Below, piece by piece: positions 8,922 through 17,341 of a stretch of 64,000 nucleotides of DNA. The translations under genes and the position numbers were made by a program. Each line of letters starts with the position of its first letter. The first letter of the stretch is position 1. The stretch is from Maricaulis maris MCS10 (GTDB lineage: Bacteria > Pseudomonadota > Alphaproteobacteria > Caulobacterales > Maricaulaceae): the NCBI RefSeq assembly GCF_000014745.1, contig NC_008347.1, positions 2,000,001-2,064,000 on the forward strand. Reading direction: 5' to 3'. The notes beneath the pieces are model-generated. The model was not told the origin of the DNA, searched no databases, and was given only the letters and a program-made list of their open reading frames with translations.

Positions 8922-9419
8922 ATGGCCAACAACAAGGATGTGGAGGTCATCTCCGCCCCGAACATGCTGCAGATCAAGGTTGGCGGCCCCGTCAGCCAGG
9001 GCGACCTGCACATGATCCAGAAAGCCGAGGAAGCCCTCAAGGATCTTCGCTCGGATTTCGGCCAATGGCTGGAAGAAGAAGTCGTGAAGCTTGAAACGGC
9101 CGCCAAGATTGTCCGCGACGAGGGTCTCAAGGGCAGTGAAGGTGAGGAATTATTCGTTCGCGCCCACGATCTGCGCGGCCTCGGCACGACTTATGAATTC
9201 CCGATCATCACCCGGCTGGCCAAGTCGCTGACCAAGATGATCGATATGGACGAGAAACGCCAAAAGGCACCGACAAGCCTTGCCCTGGCCCATGTCGGCG
9301 CCATCCGCGCCGCCTTGTCGCAAAACATCCGGGATGACAATGATCCGGTCGCCGCGGCACTCGCCTCCGAGCTGGAGACCCAAACCACTGCCTTTGCCGA
9401 ACCATGGAAGGACGACTGA
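8922..9419 (+). CDS. HPt-like histidine phosphotransfer protein
   Basis: This 165-residue protein is all-alpha and contains AHDLRGLGTTYEFP with His82 in the HxLRG setting of HPt domains, flanked by long amphipathic helices (KAEEALKDLRSDFGQWLEEEVVKLETAAKIVRDEG). It likely passes phosphate to or from the adjacent receiver protein. ATG at 8922 follows AGAGGACGTCCC; an in-frame start further upstream would run inside the receiver gene. It ends just before a strong bidirectional terminator. Confidence 0.75.
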   Translation: MANNKDVEVISAPNMLQIKVGGPVSQGDLHMIQKAEEALKDLRSDFGQWLEEEVVKLETAAKIVRDEGLKGSEGEELFVRAHDLRGLGTTYEFPIITRLAKSLTKMIDMDEKRQKAPTSLALAHVGAIRAALSQNIRDDNDPVAAALASELETQTTAFAEPWKDD

Positions 9420-9440
9420 CGCGCCGCGCAGTCACCAAAC

Positions 9441-9484
9441 ACAAAAAAGGGGCCGGCGCATCAGCACCGGCCCCTTTTTTGTGT
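9441..9484. terminator. Bidirectional Rho-independent terminator
   Basis: A GGGGCCGG stem with matching CCGGCCCC is flanked by A6 on the left and T6 on the right, so it can end transcription from both the HPt gene and the convergent DUF2336 gene. Confidence 0.9.
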
Positions 9485-9509
9485 CTGAACGATCGCCAGG
9501 ACGGCCAGG

Positions 9510-10646
9510 CTAGCTGGCAATTTTTTCCGGAGCGGCATCGTCATCGAAGCGGCTGAGAACATAGTCCAGATCCTCTTCCGGAATGCCCTGGAAGCGGGTG
9601 ATCGCGCGCTCGGCCAGTACGCGGCGGAATTGCGCACGACCAACCTCATCCTGCGGCACTTCCATACCGTGATAGACGTCCAGCGCCGCACGGACGGCCG
9701 GATAAAGACGCGATGGCATGCCGGTCCGGTCGTAGACCGCTCGCAGACCCAAGGGTCCGGAATCATGAACCAGCAGCCACGCTCGCGAATGCGTCACCCC
9801 GGCCAGTTCCGCAAAGGCATGCTCGACGAAGGCAATATGCCCACGCAACAAGGCCCGCAGGATCAGCGACGGTGTCAGACGGCTGTTGAGACGTAATTGC
9901 TGAACGAAATGTTTGGGATCGTGTGCCAGCCCGGCCTGGTCAACGAGGTCCAGCGTCGCCCGCTCCCGGGCGCCTTCGGACAGTTCGACGGCCAGCTGCG
10001 GCGGCAGGGCATGCGACTTGACCAGGCGGTTGAGGGCCACATCACTGACATGCGCGATCAGACGCTCAGTCACGTCCAATGGCAGGTGCGAACGAGCCAC
10101 GAAGGAGTCCATAACGCCGCTGCTCTCGCAGAACTCGGTGAAGGCGCGCTGGTAGGCTGCCTCGTCAAACTCGGCGCCATCATTCGCCGCTGCGATTGAC
10201 ACCGCGGCTTCGTCACGGCTGTCGAGCAATTCGTGCACGATGATCGGCGCGACCTTGGCCCGACCGGCAATCGCACAGCGTTTGACCGTTTCAGCATCCT
10301 GCAGCACGGAAAGCAGGTCTTCATCCGTCAGGACCGGCGAGGATTCGAGTACCGGCGTAGCCACACTGTCGACGTCCAGCGCCAGCTTGCGGGCGATCTC
10401 GCGGGGAAGATTGGGGGACTGGCGAAGGGTGATGGCCAGGGCCCGGCGAACCAGTTCGGTGGCATCGCGGGCAATAACGGCCAGGATATCTTGGGCCGCC
10501 TTGCGTTCCGCGTCGGTAAGCGAGGCCGAATCCATGCGGCGGCAAATCTTGCGGGCCGCCATGGCACGCGTCTCGTCGTTCTCACCTTTTACCAGACGGC
10601 GGATATCATCATTGGTCAGACGGTTTCTAAGGGCAACAACACTCAT
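9510..10646 (-). CDS. DUF2336 domain protein (second copy)
   Basis: This 378-residue protein of the DUF2336 family is related in layout, not closely in sequence, to the one at 6514. Markers are the N-terminal DDIRRLVKGENDETRAMAARKICRRM helix, repeated leucine-rich helices and LVHDSGPLGLRAVYDRTGMPSRLYPAVRAAL near the C-terminus. No enzyme motif or membrane segment is visible. It converges on the receiver/HPt operon across a shared terminator. Function unknown; the local context of NAD kinase and a phosphorelay only suggests regulation. Confidence 0.8.
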   Translation of the reverse strand: MSVVALRNRLTNDDIRRLVKGENDETRAMAARKICRRMDSASLTDAERKAAQDILAVIARDATELVRRALAITLRQSPNLPREIARKLALDVDSVATPVLESSPVLTDEDLLSVLQDAETVKRCAIAGRAKVAPIIVHELLDSRDEAAVSIAAANDGAEFDEAAYQRAFTEFCESSGVMDSFVARSHLPLDVTERLIAHVSDVALNRLVKSHALPPQLAVELSEGARERATLDLVDQAGLAHDPKHFVQQLRLNSRLTPSLILRALLRGHIAFVEHAFAELAGVTHSRAWLLVHDSGPLGLRAVYDRTGMPSRLYPAVRAALDVYHGMEVPQDEVGRAQFRRVLAERAITRFQGIPEEDLDYVLSRFDDDAAPEKIAS

Positions 10647-10731
10647 GGCGGTTCCGTTTCAAGACCTGTCGATCGAACACCAATTTAGCCGCGACATGCT
10701 TAATGAAAGCTTGCCTGCGCCGTATGCGCAT

Positions 10732-11607
10732 TTACGAATTGCGGGCGCGGCCGCTGCGCGGTGCATCCAGCGATGCCAGTATTTCGACCAATGCCGGCGA
10801 CAATTCGCCATTGCCGACCCGCAAATTGCTGCGCATCGAGGCGACCGATTGCACGACCGGCGAAGGGGCCGATATCGAGCCATATCCCGCGTCCGGCGAC
10901 TGGCTGCCATCCGCTGCCGCGATCGCCGGCATCAACATGTTGCCCACACCTTGCACTGCAGCCGCTGACGCCAGTTCCCGCGCATTGATGCGGCCGCTTC
11001 CATTGCCTTCATGGGTCAACACGGCCAGCACTTCGCGCGAAGTGCGGGCCCGGCCGTCTTCATAGAAAATCGGCCGGTTGGCCCGCGCTGCAGCGGGGAA
11101 AAGCGTGTCGGCGCGCTGGTCCGGCGTTTCCTGGGCCGCGGCGATCAGCTCGGCCGCGCCGCCAGCGCCAAGGAAATGCGCCGCGTAAAGTTCGCCGCCC
11201 GATGCCGGGCGGCCTATCCGCGCTTCGATCACGCGATTATTCTCCGCCGCCAGCTCTCCAGCCATGCGGGCCGAGGCAACCGCATCGAAGCGCAGGTCAA
11301 GAATGGCCTCGCGCTGGCTTGCATCGGAAACAACGAAACGGCCATTGGCGTCCTGGCTGATTGCACCGGCCGCCTCTTCATAGCCATGCTCGGCGCCCCG
11401 GCGAGCCATCACGCCCAGCCAGGTCTGCTCGATGAACTGGAACATGCCGGCTGCGCTGGATGTGCGAGCCTCGGCGCGAACATCGAAATTGCTCTCGCGC
11501 GCGGCCGTATCGACCAAAAAATTGAAATCTGTGCCGGTTTCCTGCGCCGCCTGACGGATGGCGCGCATGGTGAAGTCCTGGCTGTGCGTGTCGACGGGGC
11601 TGACCAA
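10732..11607 (-). CDS. Lytic transglycosylase, SLT-like
   Basis: The transglycosylase SLT signature is near the N-terminus: AARESNFDVRAEARTSSAAGMFQFIEQTWL, with the catalytic Glu in ARES and the downstream AAHFLGAGGA segment. It should cleave the glycan strand of peptidoglycan. There is no clear signal peptide, as in some flagellum- or pilus-associated transglycosylases of this class (for example PleA); that assignment is inference. The start is TTG at 11607, chosen because CGGAG lies 7 bases upstream and no ATG precedes the domain. A CtrA-like TTAA-N7-TTAG lies about 83 bp upstream. Confidence 0.8.
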   Translation of the reverse strand: MVSPVDTHSQDFTMRAIRQAAQETGTDFNFLVDTAARESNFDVRAEARTSSAAGMFQFIEQTWLGVMARRGAEHGYEEAAGAISQDANGRFVVSDASQREAILDLRFDAVASARMAGELAAENNRVIEARIGRPASGGELYAAHFLGAGGAAELIAAAQETPDQRADTLFPAAARANRPIFYEDGRARTSREVLAVLTHEGNGSGRINARELASAAAVQGVGNMLMPAIAAADGSQSPDAGYGSISAPSPVVQSVASMRSNLRVGNGELSPALVEILASLDAPRSGRARNS

Positions 11608-11689
11608 TTGAGTCTCCGTAGGCGTATTGCCGGTAGCTTGCGCCGATGACAGGCGCGCGAATCGCTTGTCCAGACTCGCAGAAACGTGG

Positions 11690-11704
11690 CTAACCCGGCG
11701 TTAA
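11690..11704 (-). promoter_or_regulatory. CtrA-like box (one mismatch)
   Basis: Read on the minus strand it is TTAA-CGCCGGG-TTAG; the CtrA consensus is TTAA-N7-TTAA. It lies between the divergent transglycosylase and DUF6491 genes. One-mismatch matches are expected a few times by chance in 64 kb, so this is tentative. Confidence 0.3.
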
Positions 11705-11794
11705 CGCCGTCCGGCGACGTGCTTGCCAGCGGGCCTCAAGCGGCGGATATTACCTGAGAGGGACGACCGAACCGAACCGATACAGGAGACGATC

Positions 11795-12265
11795 ATGAAA
11801 CGCTCCACAACCCGTCTAGCCCTGGCCAGCCTTTTGGCCGGCTGCATGACGATCGCCGCCGCCGCGCCGACCCTGTCGCAGCAGGACAGCGCCCCGGCAG
11901 CGAGCCCCGAGGCAGAGCCGACTGACCTTGTTGCGCCCGACGGCCCGGTCCGCCTGCGCGGCCTCAATGGTTATGCCGTGCTCGACCGCCAGCACCTGGT
12001 CCTGCGGGCCGGCGCCAGCCGCCGCTACCTGGTGACCCTGAAGCGCCGCTGTTTCGGCCTGCGCTCGAGCACAGGCATCGGTCTCAGCCTTCGCTCCCAC
12101 ACCACCATCCACAATCCGCACTTCGAATACATCCAGACCGAACAGGGGCGCTGTTATTTCGACACCATCGAGGAAGTCGAGAGCAATGACGCGGCCCGCG
12201 CCCTGATCGCAGCCCGGGCGGAGGCTGCGGCTGAGGCTGATGCTGCGGACACCGAGTCTCGATAA
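11795..12265 (+). CDS. DUF6491-like exported protein
   Basis: This small protein of about 156 residues has a signal sequence ending near LLAGC or APTLSQQ. The core GYAVLDRQHLVLRAGASRRYLVTLKRRCFGLRSSTGIGL with two Cys matches the pattern I associate with DUF6491 periplasmic proteins. The Cys in LLAGC could be a lipobox, giving a lipoprotein. The C-terminus is Ala/Glu-rich. ATG 11795 follows ACAGGAGACGATC, a good ribosome site. Function unknown. Confidence 0.65.
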   Translation: MKRSTTRLALASLLAGCMTIAAAAPTLSQQDSAPAASPEAEPTDLVAPDGPVRLRGLNGYAVLDRQHLVLRAGASRRYLVTLKRRCFGLRSSTGIGLSLRSHTTIHNPHFEYIQTEQGRCYFDTIEEVESNDAARALIAARAEAAAEADAADTESR

Positions 12266-12321
12266 GCGTGGGCGGGCAGTGTGCGCGGTAGACGTCCCTC
12301 GGGCGCTACCGGCGTGACCGG

Positions 12322-13173
12322 TCAGTTTACCGGAGCGCTTGGCGTATCCGCCAGATCAGTATTGCCGCCAAGCCGCGCCAGGACGGCGTTCAACAGGTCA
12401 ACAAGGCGGGCCTGCTTGTCGTCGTCCATGGCGTCGGCATGGGGGGCCGCAAACCGGCCTTGATCATTGTCGAAATACCGCCCCGTTGCGCGTTCAAACC
12501 TGTCGTCCAACGCGGCACGTACGAGCACATCCACACCGATCTCGATGCTGTTGCCAGCGACGCCATACGCGTCCCGGACCATTTTGGTTTGCAGGAAGGA
12601 GCCCGGATTGACCGCAAGAATGGCCGGACCGTTCCGGCCAACCAACCCGGCCAGCCAGGCCGACCACATGGTCAGGCCGAGCTTGCTCTGGGCATAGGCC
12701 TCGCCATCCTCCAGACGGACCCGCCCGATCACCGCATCAAGATCAACGGCTGCCTGAGCTGCCGAGCTCAGATTGATGACCCTGCCATCAGCCGGCATCA
12801 GGGGCAGCAAGAGCCGCGTCAACCGGTAGGGGGCGATCATGTTGACGAAAAATCGAAGATCTATCCCTGCCCGGTTTAGCGTATCTCCCGGCAGGCGAAA
12901 CACGCCGGCATTGTTGATCACAACATCCAGCCTGCCTTTTCGGTTGGTCAGCCGGGTCACCAACTCATCGACACCTTCAAGCTCCGAGAGGTCGGCCTGA
13001 AAGGTCTCGACCGGACCGCCGCCGTCGATGCCTTGCAGCTCCTGGCGCGCGGCGTCCAGCTTGTCTGCGTTCCGTCCATGGACCAAAACCCGGTGCCCCA
13101 GGCCTGCCAGCTCACGCGCAGTCGCCAAGCCTAGCCCGTCTGTCGCGCCGGTAATCAGGATCGTTTTTGACAT
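12322..13173 (-). CDS. Short-chain dehydrogenase/reductase (SDR)
   Basis: This NAD(P)-dependent oxidoreductase has the glycine-rich TGATDGLG near the N-terminus, NNAG, the catalytic Ser region (INLSSAAQA) and YAQSK. ATG 13173 (MSKTILITG) follows GGAAACCGGT; an in-frame start 33 bases upstream is less likely. It is similar to retinol dehydrogenase/WW-domain oxidoreductase-like SDRs, substrate unknown. Divergent from a LysR-type regulator 220 bp away, which probably controls it. Confidence 0.85.
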   Translation of the reverse strand: MSKTILITGATDGLGLATARELAGLGHRVLVHGRNADKLDAARQELQGIDGGGPVETFQADLSELEGVDELVTRLTNRKGRLDVVINNAGVFRLPGDTLNRAGIDLRFFVNMIAPYRLTRLLLPLMPADGRVINLSSAAQAAVDLDAVIGRVRLEDGEAYAQSKLGLTMWSAWLAGLVGRNGPAILAVNPGSFLQTKMVRDAYGVAGNSIEIGVDVLVRAALDDRFERATGRYFDNDQGRFAAPHADAMDDDKQARLVDLLNAVLARLGGNTDLADTPSAPVN

Positions 13174-13393
13174 ACCGGTTTCCATAACAGTGCAGTTAGC
13201 TTTCAATTTGCAACAAGGTAGACCGAGCCAAAGCCGAATAAACAGACCATTGGCAGTTTCACTTTTCGGCTATCGCATATAATGACTCCTGCAATGCTCC
13301 GGCTTGCCGGACGGCGGATGCACCTGGCACGGATGTTTCGCTGCAGTCCGCTGTCCATGGCCGCCCGGCCAACCGGATTTGAAGGAAGTATCC

Positions 13394-14326
13394 ATGGATA
13401 CCAATGGCGTTCGCCTGTTTGTCCTTGCCGCTGACCTGCTCAATATCAGCGCCGCCGGTCGCCAACTCGGCTTGGCGCCGGCTGTGGCCAGCGCCCGGCT
13501 GGCGAAACTCGAGCACCAGATCGGGGCGGACCTGCTCCACAGATCAACCCGCAAGGTTTCCCTATCGCTGGAGGGGATGGAATTCCTGCCCTTCGCCCGT
13601 GAAATCCTGGCCCAGGAAGACGCGGCCAATGCGGCGCTGGGCAATGGCCGGATGGATGTGTCGGGAACCTTGCGATTCGCCGCCTCCAGCACATTCGTGC
13701 AGTTGCACATCGCGCCCATCCTGCCGGAATTCCTCGACCGACACCCGCTCCTCCACCTCGACCTGAAACTGTCAGACACGCAAATGGATCTGATCGAAGG
13801 CGGTTTCGACCTGGCGCTTCGGAACTATGCCATCAGGGACAGCTCGCTGCGCGCCCGCAAACTGGCCGACGACCAGCGCATCCTTTGCGCGTCCCCGGAT
13901 TATCTGGCCCGACACGGAACGCCGACCAGTGCCGCGGACCTGGTCGATCACCAGCTGATCGGATTTTCCAACGGGCCTCCCCGCACCCTGTCGACAAAGG
14001 CTGGCGAGCCTTCGGGAAGCTTCCCGCCGGTCGGATCCAAACCACGGATCATCTGTGATGACGGGGCCAGCATGCGCCTGGCGGCACGGGCTGGCGCGGG
14101 TATCGCAATGAGCTCGGTGTGGAGCCTGTACCAGGATATACAGGAAGGCTCGCTGGTCCGGGTCCTGCCCGATTATGAGATTGATGATGGGTCGGCTATC
14201 TGGCTGGTTTACCCGAAATCCAATGTCCTGACCGCCAAGGTTCGGGTTTTCATTGATTATCTTGCGGAAAAAATAGGGAAATCGCCGGATTGGGAACGCC
14301 TCGGCACGATCGGTCCCGCGACCTGA
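13394..14326 (+). CDS. LysR-family transcriptional regulator
   Basis: The N-terminal winged helix reads FVLAADLLNISAAGRQLGLAPAVASARLAKLEHQIG, followed by the type 2 periplasmic-binding-like effector domain (LRFAASSTFVQLHIAPILPEFLDRHP; ARAGAGIAMSSVWSL). The length of 310 residues is normal. ATG 13394 has GGAAG 9 bases upstream. It is divergent from the SDR gene and followed by a quinone oxidoreductase-like gene; either or both may be targets. Inducer unknown. Confidence 0.9.
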   Translation: MDTNGVRLFVLAADLLNISAAGRQLGLAPAVASARLAKLEHQIGADLLHRSTRKVSLSLEGMEFLPFAREILAQEDAANAALGNGRMDVSGTLRFAASSTFVQLHIAPILPEFLDRHPLLHLDLKLSDTQMDLIEGGFDLALRNYAIRDSSLRARKLADDQRILCASPDYLARHGTPTSAADLVDHQLIGFSNGPPRTLSTKAGEPSGSFPPVGSKPRIICDDGASMRLAARAGAGIAMSSVWSLYQDIQEGSLVRVLPDYEIDDGSAIWLVYPKSNVLTAKVRVFIDYLAEKIGKSPDWERLGTIGPAT

Positions 14327-14426
14327 TTATATTGATAACCCAAATTCAAAAGATATTTTTCGACCCATTTTATAGATTTCAGCGGACATTATCTCGGTGG
14401 CACTTATCCAGCACCGGGAGATTCCG

Positions 14427-15419
14427 ATGAAAGCCATGATCCTCAATTCCTACGGCGAAGACGCCCCGTTCGAAGCCACCGAACTGGCCCGCCCCGAGCC
14501 GACACCGGGCCAGGTCCTGGTCCGCCTCGCTGCCACCAGCGTCAACACGGTCGACACAATGATCCGTCAGCTCGGTCAGGAAAAGCTGCCGCTGGCGCCT
14601 GACCTGCCGGCACGGCTCGGCATGGACTTCGCCGGCACAATCGAGGCGGTGGGTGACGGCGTCGACGCATTTGCCGTCGGCGATGAGATCTATGGGTGCG
14701 CTGGCGGGCTTGCAGGCCTGCCCGGCGCGCTGGCCGAATTCATGCTGGCGGATGCCCGCCTGATCGCACGCAAGCCGGAACGCCTGTCGATGCGCGAGGC
14801 GGCGGCCCTGCCGCTGGTTGGCATCACTGCCATGGAAGGCCTGCAACGCGCCGGCACCCGGGCTGGTCAGACCGTGCTCGTACATGGCGGCACCGGCGGT
14901 GTCGGCCATCTCGCGGTCCAGATCGCCCGCCATCTCGGCGCAACGGTCTGCGCCACCGGCGGCGGCGATGCCCAGCTCGATATCATCAAGGGCTACGGCG
15001 CCACGCCGATCAATTACCGCACCGAGACTGTCGCCGACTATGTCGCCGCGCAAACCGGTGGTGTCGGCTTCGATGTCGTGTTCGACACCGTCGGCGGGGC
15101 CAACATGACCAACTCCTTCGAAGCCGCGGCCCTGAACGGCCAGGTGTCGTCCACGGTCTCGCTGCTCGAGCTCGACCTCTCCCCGGTGCATTTCAAGGGA
15201 CTGTCCCTGCATGTCGTCTTCATGCTCATCCCGATGCTGCATGATGTCCGACGCGAGACCCATGGTGCCATCCTCACCGAGCTGGCCCGCCTGGTCGATG
15301 CCGGCGCTGTCACCCCGCTGCTCGACGACAGCCGCTTCACCCTCGACCAGGTTGGCGAGGCCCATGCCCGCCTGACCAGCGGAGACGCCATCGGCAAGGT
15401 CGTCATCGACATCATCTGA
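14427..15419 (+). CDS. Quinone oxidoreductase-like MDR (zinc-independent) dehydrogenase
   Basis: This medium-chain reductase has an N-terminal GroES-like part (GMDFAGTIEAVGDGVDAFAVGDEIYG) and NADPH-binding HGGTGGVGHLAVQIARHLGA. The GHE-type catalytic zinc residues are missing, as in quinone oxidoreductases. It reduces quinones or enones using NADPH; exact substrate unknown. ATG 14427 follows GGGAGATTCCG. It lies 100 bp after the LysR gene in the same direction across an A/T-rich gap, which may hold its own promoter. Confidence 0.85.
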   Translation: MKAMILNSYGEDAPFEATELARPEPTPGQVLVRLAATSVNTVDTMIRQLGQEKLPLAPDLPARLGMDFAGTIEAVGDGVDAFAVGDEIYGCAGGLAGLPGALAEFMLADARLIARKPERLSMREAAALPLVGITAMEGLQRAGTRAGQTVLVHGGTGGVGHLAVQIARHLGATVCATGGGDAQLDIIKGYGATPINYRTETVADYVAAQTGGVGFDVVFDTVGGANMTNSFEAAALNGQVSSTVSLLELDLSPVHFKGLSLHVVFMLIPMLHDVRRETHGAILTELARLVDAGAVTPLLDDSRFTLDQVGEAHARLTSGDAIGKVVIDII

Positions 15420-15448
15420 GCGCCTTCCCTGTCCTGACTGCCAAAGGA

Positions 15449-16108
15449 TCACGCGTCGCGTTCGACCAGGTCCAGGTTTTCATTGGCCAGGGGACGTTGC
15501 AGCGCCAGGCTGGCCTCTCCACCAGCCAGCCAGGCGCGGCAGTCATCCGGTTCGGCAAGAATAACCGGCATGGCCTTGGGGTGGATGGGTGAGACAACGG
15601 CATTCGGCTCACACGTCAGGAAGGCATAGAGCCGCCAGTCATCCGGCGTGCGTTGCCGCCTGGCCTTGCCGGGTACCGGTGCCAATCGCTCCCCCTGCCA
15701 AGGCCGCCAGACACCGGCGAAGAAAGCGACCTCCTGCCGCGGCACCGCAAACCAGGCATTGCGCCGACCCGCGATCGGTTCGGCAAATCGTGTGAATGGC
15801 ACCAGGCAGCGGAATTCCGGCTCGAGCAAATAGTCCCGGTTTACGCGCCGCCACCAGGGTGATGCCAGATTACGGATATTGGTGATCGGCGATTTGCCTT
15901 GCCCCGCTGGCGGAAAGCCCCACCGCATCGAAGACAGTCGCGCCCCGCCCCCGACCGCATGAATGACGACACCGTCCTGGTCCGGATAAAGAGCGTTGAT
16001 CCCCGGGAAATTTCCGATTGCCGCCTCGACCCCAAGATCGAAGCCGATCTGACCAACCGCCGAACGCATGGCATCGAGGCTGGCATTGATGCGGTAGAGA
16101 TTGCACAT
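15449..16108 (-). CDS. SOS response-associated peptidase (SRAP, YedK/HMCES-like)
   Basis: SRAP proteins crosslink to abasic sites in single-stranded DNA through Cys2 and may self-cleave. Here Cys2 is exposed after Met removal (MCNLYRI), and N77, E110 and H176 (SPIHPKAMPVIL) match the active-site set. The usual NAR-E and F-Y-E-W motifs are diverged to NIRNLAS and RFAEP. The start is 16108; an in-frame extension upstream is simply the neighbouring tRNA read as protein. No LexA box is seen immediately upstream. Confidence 0.85.
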   Translation of the reverse strand: MCNLYRINASLDAMRSAVGQIGFDLGVEAAIGNFPGINALYPDQDGVVIHAVGGGARLSSMRWGFPPAGQGKSPITNIRNLASPWWRRVNRDYLLEPEFRCLVPFTRFAEPIAGRRNAWFAVPRQEVAFFAGVWRPWQGERLAPVPGKARRQRTPDDWRLYAFLTCEPNAVVSPIHPKAMPVILAEPDDCRAWLAGGEASLALQRPLANENLDLVERDA

Positions 16109-16190
16109 GGCTGCACGGTATCGGGGCTCGCCGACAATGCAATTGTGTCCGGCGGCAAACCGAGCGTGACGCGAAGAGGGCTTGGGAAAA

Positions 16191-16267
16191 TGGTACCGCC
16201 TCCCTGGTTTGAACAGGGGACCTCTAGATCCACAATCTAGCGCTCTAACCAACTGAGCTAAGGCGGC
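16191..16267 (-). tRNA. tRNA-His (GTG)
   Basis: A full cloverleaf is visible on the minus strand: acceptor GCCGCCT/AGGCGGT, anticodon stem CTAGA with loop TTGTGGA (anticodon GTG), T arm CCCTG-TTCAAAC-CAGGG, and encoded CCA. Discriminator 73 is A and the base before position 1 is T, so there is no templated G-1:C73 pair. This is the known form in many alphaproteobacteria. Confidence 0.95.
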
Positions 16268-16408
16268 ACGCTTTGTCACGTCAGGCGGTTGGCAGCGGCG
16301 CTGTCGACCTTGGCGTGAGGCGCGGGAAACTAGCCTTCCCGCCCCCCTCTGGCAAGCACCCCGTCAAGGCTTTTGCAGAGGGCTCTGCAGCAGACGGGGC
16401 AGCGGTGA

Positions 16409-17212
16409 TCAGCCCGTGTAACCGCGTGCCTGGATATGGGCCCGCATGGCCGCGACCCGGTTGTCGTCGGACGGGTGAGTGGAGGCGAATTCGGCCGAGT
16501 GATGATCATTCATGGCCGCCATTCCGATCCAGAAATCGACCGCCTGGCGCGGGTCATAACCGGAGCCAACCATGAAATCGACGCCGAGGCGGTCGGCCTC
16601 GTATTCGTGTTCACGACTATAGGGCAGGATCACGCCATAGGTGACGCCCATGCCCAGCGCAGCGCCGATATCATCGCTGTATTGCGCATAATCAGCACCT
16701 GATGAGCCGATGGCACTGGCCAGCAGGTTGACGCCCATCTGCGCCGCCATCTGCTGGCTGGCACGCTCGGCCGAGTGGCGACCGGCGACATGTCCGACCT
16801 CATGCCCCATCACGGTGGCGACATGGTCATCCGTGTCCATGATGTCGAGAATGCCCTTGTAGAATCCGACCTTGCCATTGGGCAGCACCCAGGCATTGAC
16901 GGTATCGCTGTCGAACACCACGAACTCCCAGTCCAGATGTGTCTGGCCGGAGGCGGCAACGACCCGGTCGCCAACCCGTTGCAGGCGGCGCTGGTAGGAC
17001 GGATCGCGCAGGACGCGTTCGCGCTGCAGGCTGTCCTGCCAGGCCTGGGACGACAGTTGGGCCAGCTGGTTGTCCGATACCAGCATCAGCTGGCTGCGCC
17101 CGAGCGCCGCATTGTCGGCACAGCCGGCGATGAAGGGCAGCACGCTGCCGGCGGCAAAGCCCATGATCATCTCGCGGCGGCGGACCAGATCGGCTGGTGG
17201 TTTGCTGGACAT
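16409..17212 (-). CDS. M48 family metalloprotease lipoprotein
   Basis: This zinc metallopeptidase has HEVGH (H137/E138/H141) and the third ligand in EYEADRLG, as in the LoiP/YggG and BepA groups. The N-terminus holds RRREMIMGFAAG followed by lipobox IAGC (Cys31), so it should be a periplasmic lipoprotein; the Arg pair suggests possible Tat export. Likely role is outer-membrane protein quality control. ATG 17212 follows GGGGGAAATGTC. Divergent from the AsmA-like gene. Confidence 0.88.
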   Translation of the reverse strand: MSSKPPADLVRRREMIMGFAAGSVLPFIAGCADNAALGRSQLMLVSDNQLAQLSSQAWQDSLQRERVLRDPSYQRRLQRVGDRVVAASGQTHLDWEFVVFDSDTVNAWVLPNGKVGFYKGILDIMDTDDHVATVMGHEVGHVAGRHSAERASQQMAAQMGVNLLASAIGSSGADYAQYSDDIGAALGMGVTYGVILPYSREHEYEADRLGVDFMVGSGYDPRQAVDFWIGMAAMNDHHSAEFASTHPSDDNRVAAMRAHIQARGYTG

Positions 17213-17341
17213 GACATTTCCCCCCTTTGGTGATGTCGCAATCATCGTTAATCTAACCCAGAGTGATTTTCACGTCTCGCCAAGAAAGCGACAAACACGT
17301 CTGTTAGCGTGTTTTATCAGCCATTTCGGAGCTTACCCCCC

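Noticed and set aside
15449-16279. Extended SRAP reading starting at 16279
   Set aside because: The first 57 residues are the tRNA-His and its flank translated; Cys2 of the MCNLYRI start must be exposed for activity.
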